A stretch of 64,000 nucleotides of DNA. Source: Pseudomonas aegrilactucae. GTDB lineage: Bacteria; Pseudomonadota; Gammaproteobacteria; Pseudomonadales; Pseudomonadaceae. The stretch is from assembly GCF_019168305.1 (NCBI RefSeq), contig NZ_JAHTBI010000010.1, positions 248,001 through 312,000 of the forward strand. The letters run 5' to 3'. The first letter of the stretch is position 1. Each line of letters begins with the position of its first letter. Below the pieces are notes generated by a model. That model was given only the letters and a program-made list of their open reading frames with translations, was not told where the DNA came from and searched no databases. Shown here in pieces: positions 9,455 through 17,923 of this stretch. The position numbers and the translations under genes were made by a program.

Positions 9455-10396
9455 ATGGCCGACTCCGCATTTTTCTGCCCCCTGTCTTACGAGGGCGTCC
9501 TCGCCGTCCGCGGCTCTGACGCCGGCAAGTTTCTGCAAGGTCAGCTGACCTGCAATATCAACTACCTCAACGAGCACACCGCCAGCCTTGGCGCGCGCTG
9601 CATGGTCAAGGGCCGCATGCAGTCCAGCTTTCGCATCGTGCAGCAGGCCGACGGCTACCTGCTGGCCATGGCCAGCGGGCTGCTCGAGGCGCAACTGGCC
9701 GACCTGAAGAAGTACGCCGTGTTCTCCAAGGCCAAGCTCACCGACGAGAGCGCCGAGTGGGTACGTTTCGGCCTGCACCAGGGCGAGCAGGCGTTGCAGG
9801 CCCTGGGGCTGGAAGCGCCGGCACAGACCGACGCCGTGGCCCGCCACGCCGACCTGCTGGCCATCGCGGCATCGCCTGGCCGGGTCGAGCTGTGGGTGCC
9901 GGCTGCGCAGGCCCAAGCCGTGCGCGAGCAGTTGCAGGCGCACCTGGCGCAAGGCGAGCTGAACGACTGGCTGCTGGGGCAGGTCCGCGCCGGCATCGGC
10001 CAGGTAATGGAACCTACCCGTGAACTCTTCATCCCGCAGATGATCAATTTGCAGGCAGTCGGCGGTGTGAGCTTCAAGAAAGGCTGCTACACCGGCCAGG
10101 AAATCGTCGCGCGCATGCAGTACCTGGGCAAGCTCAAGCGTCGCCTGTATCGCCTGGCGCTGGCCGCCACGGCGGCACCTGCGCCGGGCACCGAGATCTT
10201 TTCGCCTACCCACGCCTCCTCGGTAGGTGAGGTGGTGCTGGCAGCCAGCGCCCCGTCGGGCAGCGAGCTGCTGGCCGTGCTGACTGCCGATGCGGTGGCA
10301 GACGACAACCTGCACCTGGGCAGCCCCGACGGCCCGCGCCTGGAACTGCTGACACTGCCTTACGAACTGGACCGTGATCGCGAAATCCAGCGCTGA
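9455..10396 (+). CDS. ygfZ: Folate-binding Fe-S cluster maintenance protein YgfZ (GcvT-like)
   Basis: Tetrahydrofolate-binding protein that supports assembly or repair of iron-sulfur enzymes such as MiaB. The 313-aa product has a GcvT-like N-terminal domain (GVLAVRGSDAGKFLQGQLTC) and the diagnostic family motif K-G-C-Y-x-G-Q-E as KKGCYTGQEIVARMQYLGKL near residue 205. It is transcribed away from sdhE; the neighbourhood groups maturation factors for flavin and Fe-S enzymes. A GC hairpin with an 8-bp stem (10409-10428) lies between it and the next gene but has no T run. Confidence 0.93.
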   Translation: MADSAFFCPLSYEGVLAVRGSDAGKFLQGQLTCNINYLNEHTASLGARCMVKGRMQSSFRIVQQADGYLLAMASGLLEAQLADLKKYAVFSKAKLTDESAEWVRFGLHQGEQALQALGLEAPAQTDAVARHADLLAIAASPGRVELWVPAAQAQAVREQLQAHLAQGELNDWLLGQVRAGIGQVMEPTRELFIPQMINLQAVGGVSFKKGCYTGQEIVARMQYLGKLKRRLYRLALAATAAPAPGTEIFSPTHASSVGEVVLAASAPSGSELLAVLTADAVADDNLHLGSPDGPRLELLTLPYELDRDREIQR

Positions 10397-10459
10397 GCCA
10401 ACCTCGCCCCGCCGCGCCATCGCGGCGGCGGCTCCCCTGAATGCGCTAGAGAATCAACG

Positions 10460-11266
10460 ATGAACACGCTGGCCGAGATGGTTGAAGCACAATTGCTCAC
10501 CGCCATCGACAACGATGACCTGGTGCTGCCGACCTTGCCGGAAGTCGCACTGAGCATCCGCGAGGCGGCCGAAGACAGCGAGATCAGCGTCAGCACCCTG
10601 AGCAAGGTGATCGGACGCGATGCCGCGCTCTCCGCACGCCTGATCAAGGTGGTCAACAGCCCCCTGCTGCGCGCCGCCACCGAAGTCACCGACCTGCAGA
10701 CCGCCATCACGCGCATGGGCATCAATTACAGCTGCAACCTGGCCATCGGCCTGGTGATCGAGCAGATCTTTCATGCCCGCTCGGAAGTGGTCGAGCAGAA
10801 AATGCGAGAAATATGGGCAAAAAGCCTGGAAGTGGCGGGCATCAGCTATGAACTTTGCTTACGCTTCACCCAGCTCAAGCCCGACCAGGGGGCGCTTGCC
10901 GGGCTGGTCCACCAGATTGGCGCACTGCCGATCCTGACCTATGCCGAAGAACACAACGAGCTGCTGTCCGACCCGGTGTGCCTGAACCACGTGATCGACC
11001 TGATCCACCCGGTGCTGGGCGACAAGATCCTCAGTGTGTGGGAGTTCCCCGAGCAACTGGCCGCACTGCCGAGCCAGGCCCAGAACCTGGAGCGCCGCAC
11101 CGACAAGATCGATTACGTCGACATCGTGCAGATCGCCCGCGCCCTCAGCGATGGCAGCGAGCATGCACTGAACCGCCTGCCGGCGCTGCGCCACCTGAAC
11201 CTGCCAGCCAACACCCAGTTGCAGGTCAGCGACCTGATGGGTGCCAAGCACATGTTCCGCGGCTGA
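10460..11266 (+). CDS. HDOD domain protein
   Basis: A 268-aa protein made essentially of one HDOD domain (residues about 20-215: LPTLPEVALSIREAAEDSEI, then RDAALSARLIKVVNSPLLR). HDOD is a degenerate HD-type fold found in signalling proteins; the metal-binding HD pair is not conserved, so catalysis is not expected. The partner is unknown. Its TGA abuts the TCA complement of the tctE stop with no base between them, so the two genes converge end to end. Confidence 0.85.
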   Translation: MNTLAEMVEAQLLTAIDNDDLVLPTLPEVALSIREAAEDSEISVSTLSKVIGRDAALSARLIKVVNSPLLRAATEVTDLQTAITRMGINYSCNLAIGLVIEQIFHARSEVVEQKMREIWAKSLEVAGISYELCLRFTQLKPDQGALAGLVHQIGALPILTYAEEHNELLSDPVCLNHVIDLIHPVLGDKILSVWEFPEQLAALPSQAQNLERRTDKIDYVDIVQIARALSDGSEHALNRLPALRHLNLPANTQLQVSDLMGAKHMFRG

Positions 11267-12649
11267 TCAGGCCACCGGGTTGAAGCTGACCCGCACCTTC
11301 AGCCCGCCGCCCTCGCCATCATGCAGGCTGATCTGTGCCAGGTGGGCGCGGCAGATCTCGCCGACGATCGCCAGGCCCAGCCCCGTGCCCTGGGCACTGC
11401 GCCGGTAGAAACGCTCGAACACCCGCTCGCGCTCATCGGCCGGAATCCCCGGCCCGTCGTCCTCGACCTCCAGCACGCCTGGAGCCGTGACGCGCAAGAT
11501 GACGTTGCCGTCGATCGGCGTATGCGCCAGGGCGTTGTCCACCAGGTTGCTCAGCAGTTCGTTGAGCAAGGTCGGCTCGCCCCGCACCCACACCGGTGCT
11601 TCGGCCTCCAGTGCCAGGGCCACGCCCCGTGCATGCGCCAGCGGCGCCATGGCCATGCCCAGCTCACGCGCCAGCTGGCTGAGGTCGAGCAGTTGCGCGC
11701 CGCCCTCGGCGATGGCCCGCGCACCGTTCTCCACACGCGCCAACGACAGCAACTGATTGGCCAGGTGGGTGAGCTTGTCGGTGCCTTGCGCCGCCGACTC
11801 CAGGGTCTGACGCCACACCTGCGGCTGCGTGGAACGCAACCCCAGCTCGACCCGTGCCTTGAGCGCGGCCAGCGGCGTGCGCAGCTCATGGGCGGCATCG
11901 GCGATGAACTGCGCCTGACGTTCAAACTGGCCGCGCAAGCGTTCGGTGAAGTGGTTCAAGGCATGCACCAGCGGCCCCAGTTCGCGCTGCACCTGCACCA
12001 CCGGCAGTGGGCGCAGGTCGTCGGGCTGACGCTCTTCCACCGCCCCGCGCAGCCGCTCCAGCGGGCGCAGCGCCGCGCTGACCGCAAACCACACCAGCAA
12101 CAGCGCCCCCAGCGCCAGCATGCCCAGGCGCAGCAGGGTATCGGCCATCAGGCTGCGCGCCATGCGCACCCGCGCCTCTTCGGTTTCAGCCACACGGATT
12201 TCCGCCATGCCGTTCATGTTCGGCTCGCTCACGGCCTTGAGCAGGCTGACCACACGCACGTCCTGGCCCAGGTAGCGGGCATCGTAAAAACGCGCCAGGG
12301 CCGGATAGTCGTCGGTACGCGGGGTGTTGGGCGGCGGCGCAGGCAGGTTTTCGTAGCCGGAGATCAGGCGCTGATGGATATCGTTGACCTGGTAATAGAT
12401 GCGCCCCGCGCTGTCATAGGCAAAGGTATCCAGTGCCACGTACGGCACATCGGCGCTCAGCGTTCCGTCGCGCTGCGACAGCCCGGCAGCGATGGTCCGC
12501 GCCGAGGCCAGCAGGGTGCGGTCATAGGCGGTGTCGGCAGCCTCGCGCCCGTTCCAGTAGGCGCTCAGGCCGCTGGCCAGCATCAGCACCACCAGCAGCA
12601 GCGCCAGGTTCCACAGCAGCCGCCCGCGCAGGCTGCCGGCGTCACGCAT
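11267..12649 (-). CDS. tctE: Sensor histidine kinase TctE (tricarboxylate response)
   Basis: Inner-membrane kinase that senses external tricarboxylates and phosphorylates TctD. The 460-aa product starts MRDAGSLRGRLLWNL at 12649, overlapping the tctD stop by 8 bp. Two membrane segments (LLLVVLMLASGLSAYW and LLRLGMLALGALLLVWFAV) flank a periplasmic sensor region of about 130 residues. A HAMP-like linker follows, then the H-box FIADAAHELRTPLAALKAR, N-box ELLSNLVDNALAHTP, and G-boxes VEDDGPGIP and GTGLGLAIV. Location beside opdH-tctCBA supports the assignment over other OmpR-type sensors. Confidence 0.88.
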   Translation of the reverse strand: MRDAGSLRGRLLWNLALLLVVLMLASGLSAYWNGREAADTAYDRTLLASARTIAAGLSQRDGTLSADVPYVALDTFAYDSAGRIYYQVNDIHQRLISGYENLPAPPPNTPRTDDYPALARFYDARYLGQDVRVVSLLKAVSEPNMNGMAEIRVAETEEARVRMARSLMADTLLRLGMLALGALLLVWFAVSAALRPLERLRGAVEERQPDDLRPLPVVQVQRELGPLVHALNHFTERLRGQFERQAQFIADAAHELRTPLAALKARVELGLRSTQPQVWRQTLESAAQGTDKLTHLANQLLSLARVENGARAIAEGGAQLLDLSQLARELGMAMAPLAHARGVALALEAEAPVWVRGEPTLLNELLSNLVDNALAHTPIDGNVILRVTAPGVLEVEDDGPGIPADERERVFERFYRRSAQGTGLGLAIVGEICRAHLAQISLHDGEGGGLKVRVSFNPVA

Positions 12650-13313
12650 CGCGGTGCTCGAGCAGGTAGCCGAGCCCACGGAAGGTAACGATGGCCACGG
12701 CCTGGCCATCGAGTTTCTTGCGCAGGCGGTGCACGTAGATTTCGATGGCGTCGGCACTGGCTTCTTCATCCAGGCCAAACACCTGGGCTGCCAGTTGCTC
12801 CTTGCTCATCACCCGGCCGGGGCGCGCGATCAGCGCTTCCAGCACAGCCTGTTCACGGGAGGTCAGGGTCAGCAGTTCCTCGCCCAGGGTAAAGCGTCGG
12901 GTGTCCAGGTCGTACACCAGCGGGCCACAGGCCTGCTGACGCTCGCCGCCCAGCACACTGCGGCGCAGCAACGCCTTGACCCGCGCCTCCAGCTCGGTCA
13001 ACTCGAAGGGTTTGGCCAGGTAATCGTCCGCCCCCAGGTTCAGGCCGTGCACGCGGTCCTTGACGTCGCTGCGCGCGGTCAGCATGAGCACCGGCAGCGT
13101 CTTGCCACGGGCGCGCAGGCGCGCCAGCACCTCGAAGCCGTCCATGCGCGGCAAGCCCACATCGAGCACCGCCACCGCGTATTCCTCGCTGGCCAGGGCC
13201 AGGTCGGCGGCCACGCCATCGTGCAGCACATCCACCGTGAGGCCGGTGCTCTTGAGGGCCTGGGCCACGCTTTCGGCCAGTTGCAGATGGTCTTCGACGA
13301 GCAGTACCCGCAT
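12642..13313 (-). CDS. tctD: Response regulator TctD (OmpR/PhoB family)
   Basis: DNA-binding response regulator for the divergent opdH-tctCBA genes. The 223-aa product starts MRVLLVEDHLQLAESVAQAL at 13313, with GGGAG upstream. The receiver domain has the acidic pair near residue 8, the phosphoacceptor Asp in VLDVGLPRMDGFEVL and the conserved Lys in DDYLAKPFELTEL. A winged helix fills residues 125-220 (LTSREQAVLEALIARPGRV, ending TFRGLGYLLE). It is first in the tctDE operon and separated from opdH by a 204-bp divergent region where the operator should lie. Confidence 0.9.
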   Translation of the reverse strand: MRVLLVEDHLQLAESVAQALKSTGLTVDVLHDGVAADLALASEEYAVAVLDVGLPRMDGFEVLARLRARGKTLPVLMLTARSDVKDRVHGLNLGADDYLAKPFELTELEARVKALLRRSVLGGERQQACGPLVYDLDTRRFTLGEELLTLTSREQAVLEALIARPGRVMSKEQLAAQVFGLDEEASADAIEIYVHRLRKKLDGQAVAIVTFRGLGYLLEHRDA

Positions 13314-13490
13314 CGATTTCTCCCGGTCTTGTCGCATTCAATAGCGCGGAGTTTACCGCGCGCCGGGCGTCTGTGAAGTCACCCTGCAGTTGAAAGGCCA
13401 CTGAAAGGTTAGCGAAAGGTTCAGCCCCTAGCATCGTGTTACGGCCTGTTACGCATGCCGTTGATCGAACCGAAGTGTTCGACCCCAAAT

Positions 13491-13501
13491 AAGAACAAAA
13501 A
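13491..13501 (+). promoter_or_regulatory. Hfq/Crc-type CA motifs in the opdH leader
   Basis: Two overlapping AANAANAA matches (AAGAACAA 13491-13498 and AACAAAAA 13494-13501) sit directly before the Shine-Dalgarno GGAG at 13504-13507. Hfq with Crc binds such sites in Pseudomonas mRNAs to block translation during catabolite repression. Confidence 0.5.
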
Positions 13502-13517
13502 ACGGAGTCACCCCACG

Positions 13518-14807
13518 ATGCTGTCCACCCAGCCTCAGGCGCCTGCGCCTATCCGTCGTCTGCACACCCGCCCTTCTGCCATTGCCAGCGCCCTTGCCCT
13601 TGTCGGCGTCGCGCCACTGAGCCAGGCTGCGTTCATCGAAGACAGCACCGCCACCTTCGAAACCCGCAACATGTACTTCAACCGCGACTTCCACAACGAA
13701 TCCAGCAGCAGCCAGTCCAAGCGCGAAGAGTGGGCCCAGGGCTTCATGCTCAACCTGGAGTCCGGCTACACCGAAGGCACCGTCGGTTTTGGCGTCGATG
13801 CCCTGGGCATGCTCGGGGTCAAGCTGGACTCCGGCAAGGGCCGCACCGGCACCGGCCTGCTGCCGACCCACGATGACGGTCAAGCGGCCGACGAGTACGC
13901 CAAGCTCGGCCTGACCGGCAAGGTCAAGGTCTCGGCCACCGAACTCAAGGTCGGCACGCTGATCCCGGAGACGCCGACCCTGCAGCCCAATGACGGGCGC
14001 ATCCTGCCGCAGACCTTCGAGGGCGGGCTGCTGACCTCGCAGGAGATCAAGCACCTGACCTTCACCGGCGGGCGCCTGGAAAAGACCAAGGACCGCAACG
14101 ACACCAACAAGGAAGACATTGCCCTCAACAACAAGAACAGCCGCTTCCTGGGCACCGTTGAAGGCAACCATTTCGACATGGCCGGCGTGGACTACAAGTT
14201 CACCGACCGCATCACCGGCAGCTACCACTTCGCACAGCTCGACGACGTGTACCGTCAGCACTTCGTCGGCCTGCTCGCGACCCAGCCCTGGGGCCCGGGC
14301 ACCGTCGGCGCCGACGTGCGCCTGGCGTTCAGCGACGACCAGGGCCAGGCCCGCGGCGGCAAGATCGACAACACCTCGCTCAGCAGCCTGTTCAGCTACG
14401 CCCTCAACGGCCACAAGCTGAGCGCCGGCTACCAGCAGATGTCGGGCGACAGCGCGTTCCCGTATGTCGATGGCGCCGACCCGTACCTGGTCAACTTCGT
14501 GCAGATCAACGACTTCGCCCAGGCCGACGAACGCTCGTGGCAGGCGCGCTACGACTATGACTTCGGCAAGCTCGGCGTCCCCGGCCTGACCTTCATGAGC
14601 CGCTACCTCAGTGGCGACAACGTCAGCCGCGCAGCCGGCGGCGAAGGCAAGGAATGGGAACGCGACACCGAGTTCAAATACGTCGTACAAAGCGGCGCCC
14701 TGAAAAACGTCGCCGTGCGCCTGCGCAATGCCACCTTCCGCTCCAACTTCTCCCGCGACGCCGATGAAGTGCGGCTGCTGGTGAGTTACAGCGTGGCGCT
14801 CTGGTAA
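13518..14807 (+). CDS. opdH: OprD-family outer-membrane porin, OpdH-like (tricarboxylates)
   Basis: Substrate-specific outer-membrane porin, here probably for citrate-type tricarboxylates feeding TctC. The 429-aa product starts MLSTQPQAPAPIRRL at 13518 (GGAG at 13504-13507) with a long signal peptide cut near LSQAAF. The barrel carries OprD-family sequences: FIEDSTATFETRNMYFNRDF, EWAQGFMLNLESGYTEGTVG, and a C-terminal strand DADEVRLLVSYSVALW. Substrate assignment comes from the neighbouring tctCBA and tctDE genes, not from the sequence alone. Confidence 0.88.
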   Translation: MLSTQPQAPAPIRRLHTRPSAIASALALVGVAPLSQAAFIEDSTATFETRNMYFNRDFHNESSSSQSKREEWAQGFMLNLESGYTEGTVGFGVDALGMLGVKLDSGKGRTGTGLLPTHDDGQAADEYAKLGLTGKVKVSATELKVGTLIPETPTLQPNDGRILPQTFEGGLLTSQEIKHLTFTGGRLEKTKDRNDTNKEDIALNNKNSRFLGTVEGNHFDMAGVDYKFTDRITGSYHFAQLDDVYRQHFVGLLATQPWGPGTVGADVRLAFSDDQGQARGGKIDNTSLSSLFSYALNGHKLSAGYQQMSGDSAFPYVDGADPYLVNFVQINDFAQADERSWQARYDYDFGKLGVPGLTFMSRYLSGDNVSRAAGGEGKEWERDTEFKYVVQSGALKNVAVRLRNATFRSNFSRDADEVRLLVSYSVALW

Positions 14808-14831
14808 TCCGCCCTTTGGTAATCCGCTTAT

Positions 14832-14839
14832 AACAACAA
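14832..14839 (+). promoter_or_regulatory. Hfq/Crc-type CA motif in the tctC leader
   Basis: AACAACAA, an exact AANAANAA match, lies six bases upstream of the tctC Shine-Dalgarno (CGGAG, 14846-14850). The placement suits translational repression by Hfq/Crc. Confidence 0.5.
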
Positions 14840-14857
14840 TGTCCACGGAGACTGACG

Positions 14858-15838
14858 ATGACTTTTTCACTGCGTACCCTGGCCCTCGCCACCGGCTGCC
14901 TGCTGTTGGCCGGCAACGTCCTGGCCGCTGAACCCAAGCGCCCCGAATGCATCGCCCCGGCCTCGCCCGGCGGCGGTTTCGACCTGACCTGCAAACTGGT
15001 CCAGAGCGCCCTGCTCAACGAGAAGATCCTGACCAAACCGATGCGTGTGACCTACATGCCCGGCGGCGTCGGGGCGGTGGCCTACAACGCCGTGGTGGCC
15101 CAGCGTCCGGCCGATGCCGGGACGCTGGTGGCGTGGTCCAGCGGCTCGCTGCTGAACCTGGCTCAGGGCAAGTTCGGCCGTTTCGACGAGAACGCGGTGC
15201 GCTGGCTGGCGGCGGTAGGCACCAGCTACGGGGCCATCGCAGTGAAGAAGGACTCCCCCTACAAGACCCTCGACGACCTGGTCGCGGCGCTGAAAAAGGA
15301 CCCGAGCAAGGTGGTGATCGGCTCGGGCGGCACCGTCGGCAGCCAGGACTGGATGCAGACCGCGCTGATTGCCAAGGCCGCCGGGATCAACCCGCGCGAC
15401 CTGCGCTACGTGGCCCTCGAAGGCGGGGGTGAAATTGCCACGGCCTTGCTCGGCGGGCACATCCAGGTCGGCAGTACCGACATCTCCGACTCCATGCCGC
15501 ATATCCAGAGTGGCGACATGCGCCTGCTTGCGGTGTTCTCCGCCGAGCGCCTGGACGAGCCGGAAATGAAGGACATCCCCACCGCCAAGGAACAGGGCTA
15601 CGACATTGTCTGGCCGGTGGTGCGCGGTTTCTACCTGGGGCCGAAGGTCAGCGACGAGGACTACGCCTGGTGGAAGGCATCGTTCGACACGCTGCTGGCC
15701 TCCGAAGACTTCGCCAAGCTGCGTGACCAGCGCGAGCTGTTCCCGTTCGCCATGACCGGCGAGGAACTGGATACCTATGTGAAGAAGCAGGTGGCGGATT
15801 ACAAGACATTGGCCAAGGAATTCGGGCTGATCCAGTAA
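14858..15838 (+). CDS. tctC: Periplasmic tricarboxylate-binding protein TctC (Bug family)
   Basis: Solute receptor of the tripartite tricarboxylate transporter; it delivers citrate-like substrates to TctA/TctB. The 326-aa product has a signal peptide (MTFSLRTLALATGCLLLAGN, cut after VLAA) and the Bug fold: PASPGGGFDLTCKLVQSALL near the N-terminus, then YMPGGVGAVAYN and ALEGGGEIATALLGGHIQVG. Follows opdH by 50 bp in the same direction. Confidence 0.93.
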   Translation: MTFSLRTLALATGCLLLAGNVLAAEPKRPECIAPASPGGGFDLTCKLVQSALLNEKILTKPMRVTYMPGGVGAVAYNAVVAQRPADAGTLVAWSSGSLLNLAQGKFGRFDENAVRWLAAVGTSYGAIAVKKDSPYKTLDDLVAALKKDPSKVVIGSGGTVGSQDWMQTALIAKAAGINPRDLRYVALEGGGEIATALLGGHIQVGSTDISDSMPHIQSGDMRLLAVFSAERLDEPEMKDIPTAKEQGYDIVWPVVRGFYLGPKVSDEDYAWWKASFDTLLASEDFAKLRDQRELFPFAMTGEELDTYVKKQVADYKTLAKEFGLIQ

Positions 15839-15846
15839 CCCCAGAA

Positions 15847-15912
15847 GCTTCGCCGGCAAGCCGGCTCCCACACGGGCACCGCCGTCCTTGTGGGAGCTGG
15901 CTTGCCAGCGAA
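15847..15912. repeat. REP pair (BIME) inside the tctC-tctB gap
   Basis: Two P. putida-type REP units face each other: one with core CGCCGGCAAGCCGGCTCCCACA (at 15851-15872) and one with GTGGGAGCTGGCTTGCCAGCG (at 15890-15910), 15 bp apart. The two halves belong to slightly different variants (CCGGC against CTGGC) but can still fold into one long hairpin. It is the only REP pair here that lies within an operon. Confidence 0.85.
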
Positions 15913-15948
15913 TGGCCGCACCGCCATTTTTCACCTTGAGGATTACCT

Positions 15949-16407
15949 ATGATCCTGCAACGCCTCTTCGCCTTGACCCTGCTGGCGGCCTGCGTGGCCC
16001 TGGCGGTCATGGCCTGGCCCTACCAGGCCGCGTTTTCCTACGAACCGGTCGGCCCTCGCGCCTACCCCTTGCTGATGCTCGGCCTGATGGGCCTGGCGCT
16101 GCTGTACCTGGCCATCCGCCCCACGCCCATCGTGCGCAGCGAAGACGAGCCGGAACTGGACCGCGAAACCCTGACCAAGATCGGCCTGTGCATCGGCCTG
16201 CTGCTGGTGTTCGCCGCCACCTTCGAGCCGCTCGGCTTCATTCTCAGCAGCACCCTGATCGGCATCCCGATGGCACGCCTGTACGGCGGTCGCTGGTTGC
16301 CCAGCACGGTCATCGTCGGGCTGATGAGCATCGCCCTGTACCTGCTGTTCGACCGCGCCATGGATGTGCCCCTGCCCCTGGGCCTGCTCGACGTTCTGGA
16401 GAATTGA
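15949..16407 (+). CDS. tctB: Tripartite tricarboxylate transporter small subunit TctB
   Basis: Small membrane subunit of the TctABC system. The 152-aa product has four hydrophobic segments (RLFALTLLAACVALAVMAWP, PLLMLGLMGLALLYLAI, TKIGLCIGLLLVFAATF, STVIVGLMSIALYLLF). The ATG at 15949 is preceded by GAGGA. The stop is followed one base later by the tctA ATG. Separated from tctC by the REP pair. Confidence 0.9.
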   Translation: MILQRLFALTLLAACVALAVMAWPYQAAFSYEPVGPRAYPLLMLGLMGLALLYLAIRPTPIVRSEDEPELDRETLTKIGLCIGLLLVFAATFEPLGFILSSTLIGIPMARLYGGRWLPSTVIVGLMSIALYLLFDRAMDVPLPLGLLDVLEN

Positions 16408-16408
16408 C

Positions 16409-17923
16409 ATGGATACTTTCAGCTACCTCGGCCAGGGCTTCGGCGTCGCCCTGAGCCCCTACAACCTGGTCACCGCGCTGTGCGGCACGCTGATCGGCAC
16501 CGTGGTCGGCCTGCTGCCGGGCCTGGGCCCGATCAACGGCGTGGCACTGCTGATTCCGATCGCCTTCGCCCTGGGCCTGCCGCCGGAGTCGGCACTGATC
16601 CTGCTGGCCGCGGTGTACCTGGGCTGCGAGTACGGCGGGCGCATCAGCTCGATCCTGCTCAACATCCCCGGTGAAGCCTCTACCGTGATGACCACCCTGG
16701 ACGGCTACCCGATGGCCCGCAAGGGCCTGGCCGGCGTTGCCCTGTCGCTGTCGGCATGGAGCTCGTTCATCGGCGCCTTCATCGCCACCTGCGGCATGGT
16801 GCTGTTCGCGCCCTTGCTGGCCAAGTGGGCGATCGCCTTCGGCCCGGCGGAGTACTTCGTGCTGATGGTGTTCGCCATCGTCGCGCTGGGCGGCATGGCC
16901 GGCGACAAACCGCTCAAGACGTTCATTGCGGCACTGATCGGCCTGTTTCTTTCGGCGGTGGGCATCGACGCCAACAGCGGCGTGTACCGCTTTACCGGCG
17001 ACAGCATTCACCTGACCGACGGCATCCAGTTCGTGGTACTGGTACTGGGCCTGTTCTCCATCAGCGAGATTCTCCTGCTGCTGGAAAAGACCCACCACGG
17101 CCACAAGGCGGTAGAAGCCACCGGGCGCATGCTGTTCAACTTCAAGGAAGCCGCCTCGGTGTTCGTGGTGAACATCCGTTGCGGCCTGCTGGGCTTCTTC
17201 ATGGGCGTACTGCCGGGCGCCGGCGCGACCCTGGCCAGCGCCGTGGCCTACATGACCGAGAAACGCCTGGCCGGCGCCAGCGGCACCTTCGGCCAAGGTG
17301 ACAAACGCGGCCTGGCCGCCCCGGAAACCGCCATCGGCGCCTCCTGCTGCGGCGCCCTGGTGCCGATGCTGACCCTGGGCGTACCGGGCTCGGGCACCAC
17401 CGCGGTGATGATCGGCGCACTGAGCCTGTACAACATCACCCCAGGCCCGATGCTGTTCGAACAGCAACCGGACATCGTCTGGGGCCTGATCGCCTCGCTG
17501 TTCATCGCCAACATCATGCTGGTGATCCTGAACATCCCGATGGTGCGCCTGTTCACCCGTATCCTCGCGGTGCCGAACTGGGCCCTGGTGCCGGTGATCG
17601 CGATCATTACCGCGATCGGCGTCTACGCCGTTCACGCCACCACCTTCGACCTGTTCCTGATGATCGGCATCGGCATCTTCGGCTACATCCTGCGCAAGCT
17701 GGACTTCCCGCTGTCCCCCCTGCTGCTGGGCTTCATCCTCGGCGGGCTGATGGAGCAGAACCTGCGCCGTGCACTGTCGATTTCCAACGGCGCACTGGAC
17801 ATCCTCTGGTCCAGCCCGATCAGCCTGGGTGTGTGGGCAATGGTCGGGTTGATGCTGACCTTGCCGCTGCTGCGCATCTGGCGTCGCCGCAGCGCCCAGC
17901 GTCGTGCCCTGGCCGATGTCTGA
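16409..17923 (+). CDS. tctA: Tripartite tricarboxylate transporter large subunit TctA
   Basis: Main membrane subunit for sodium- or proton-driven tricarboxylate uptake. The start is MDTFSYLGQGFGVALSPYNL at 16409, one base after the tctB stop; length 504 aa, as usual. Family landmarks are GLLPGLGPINGVALLIPIAF near residue 30, the second copy GVLPGAGATLASAVAYMTEK near 270, and about 11-12 membrane segments. The two Pro-Gly motifs are a hallmark of internally duplicated TctA proteins. Confidence 0.95.
   Translation: MDTFSYLGQGFGVALSPYNLVTALCGTLIGTVVGLLPGLGPINGVALLIPIAFALGLPPESALILLAAVYLGCEYGGRISSILLNIPGEASTVMTTLDGYPMARKGLAGVALSLSAWSSFIGAFIATCGMVLFAPLLAKWAIAFGPAEYFVLMVFAIVALGGMAGDKPLKTFIAALIGLFLSAVGIDANSGVYRFTGDSIHLTDGIQFVVLVLGLFSISEILLLLEKTHHGHKAVEATGRMLFNFKEAASVFVVNIRCGLLGFFMGVLPGAGATLASAVAYMTEKRLAGASGTFGQGDKRGLAAPETAIGASCCGALVPMLTLGVPGSGTTAVMIGALSLYNITPGPMLFEQQPDIVWGLIASLFIANIMLVILNIPMVRLFTRILAVPNWALVPVIAIITAIGVYAVHATTFDLFLMIGIGIFGYILRKLDFPLSPLLLGFILGGLMEQNLRRALSISNGALDILWSSPISLGVWAMVGLMLTLPLLRIWRRRSAQRRALADV

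Noticed and set aside
10409..10428. Terminator between ygfZ and the HDOD gene
   Set aside because: The 8-bp GC stem is clear but no T run follows, and the next gene begins about 30 bp later on the same strand.
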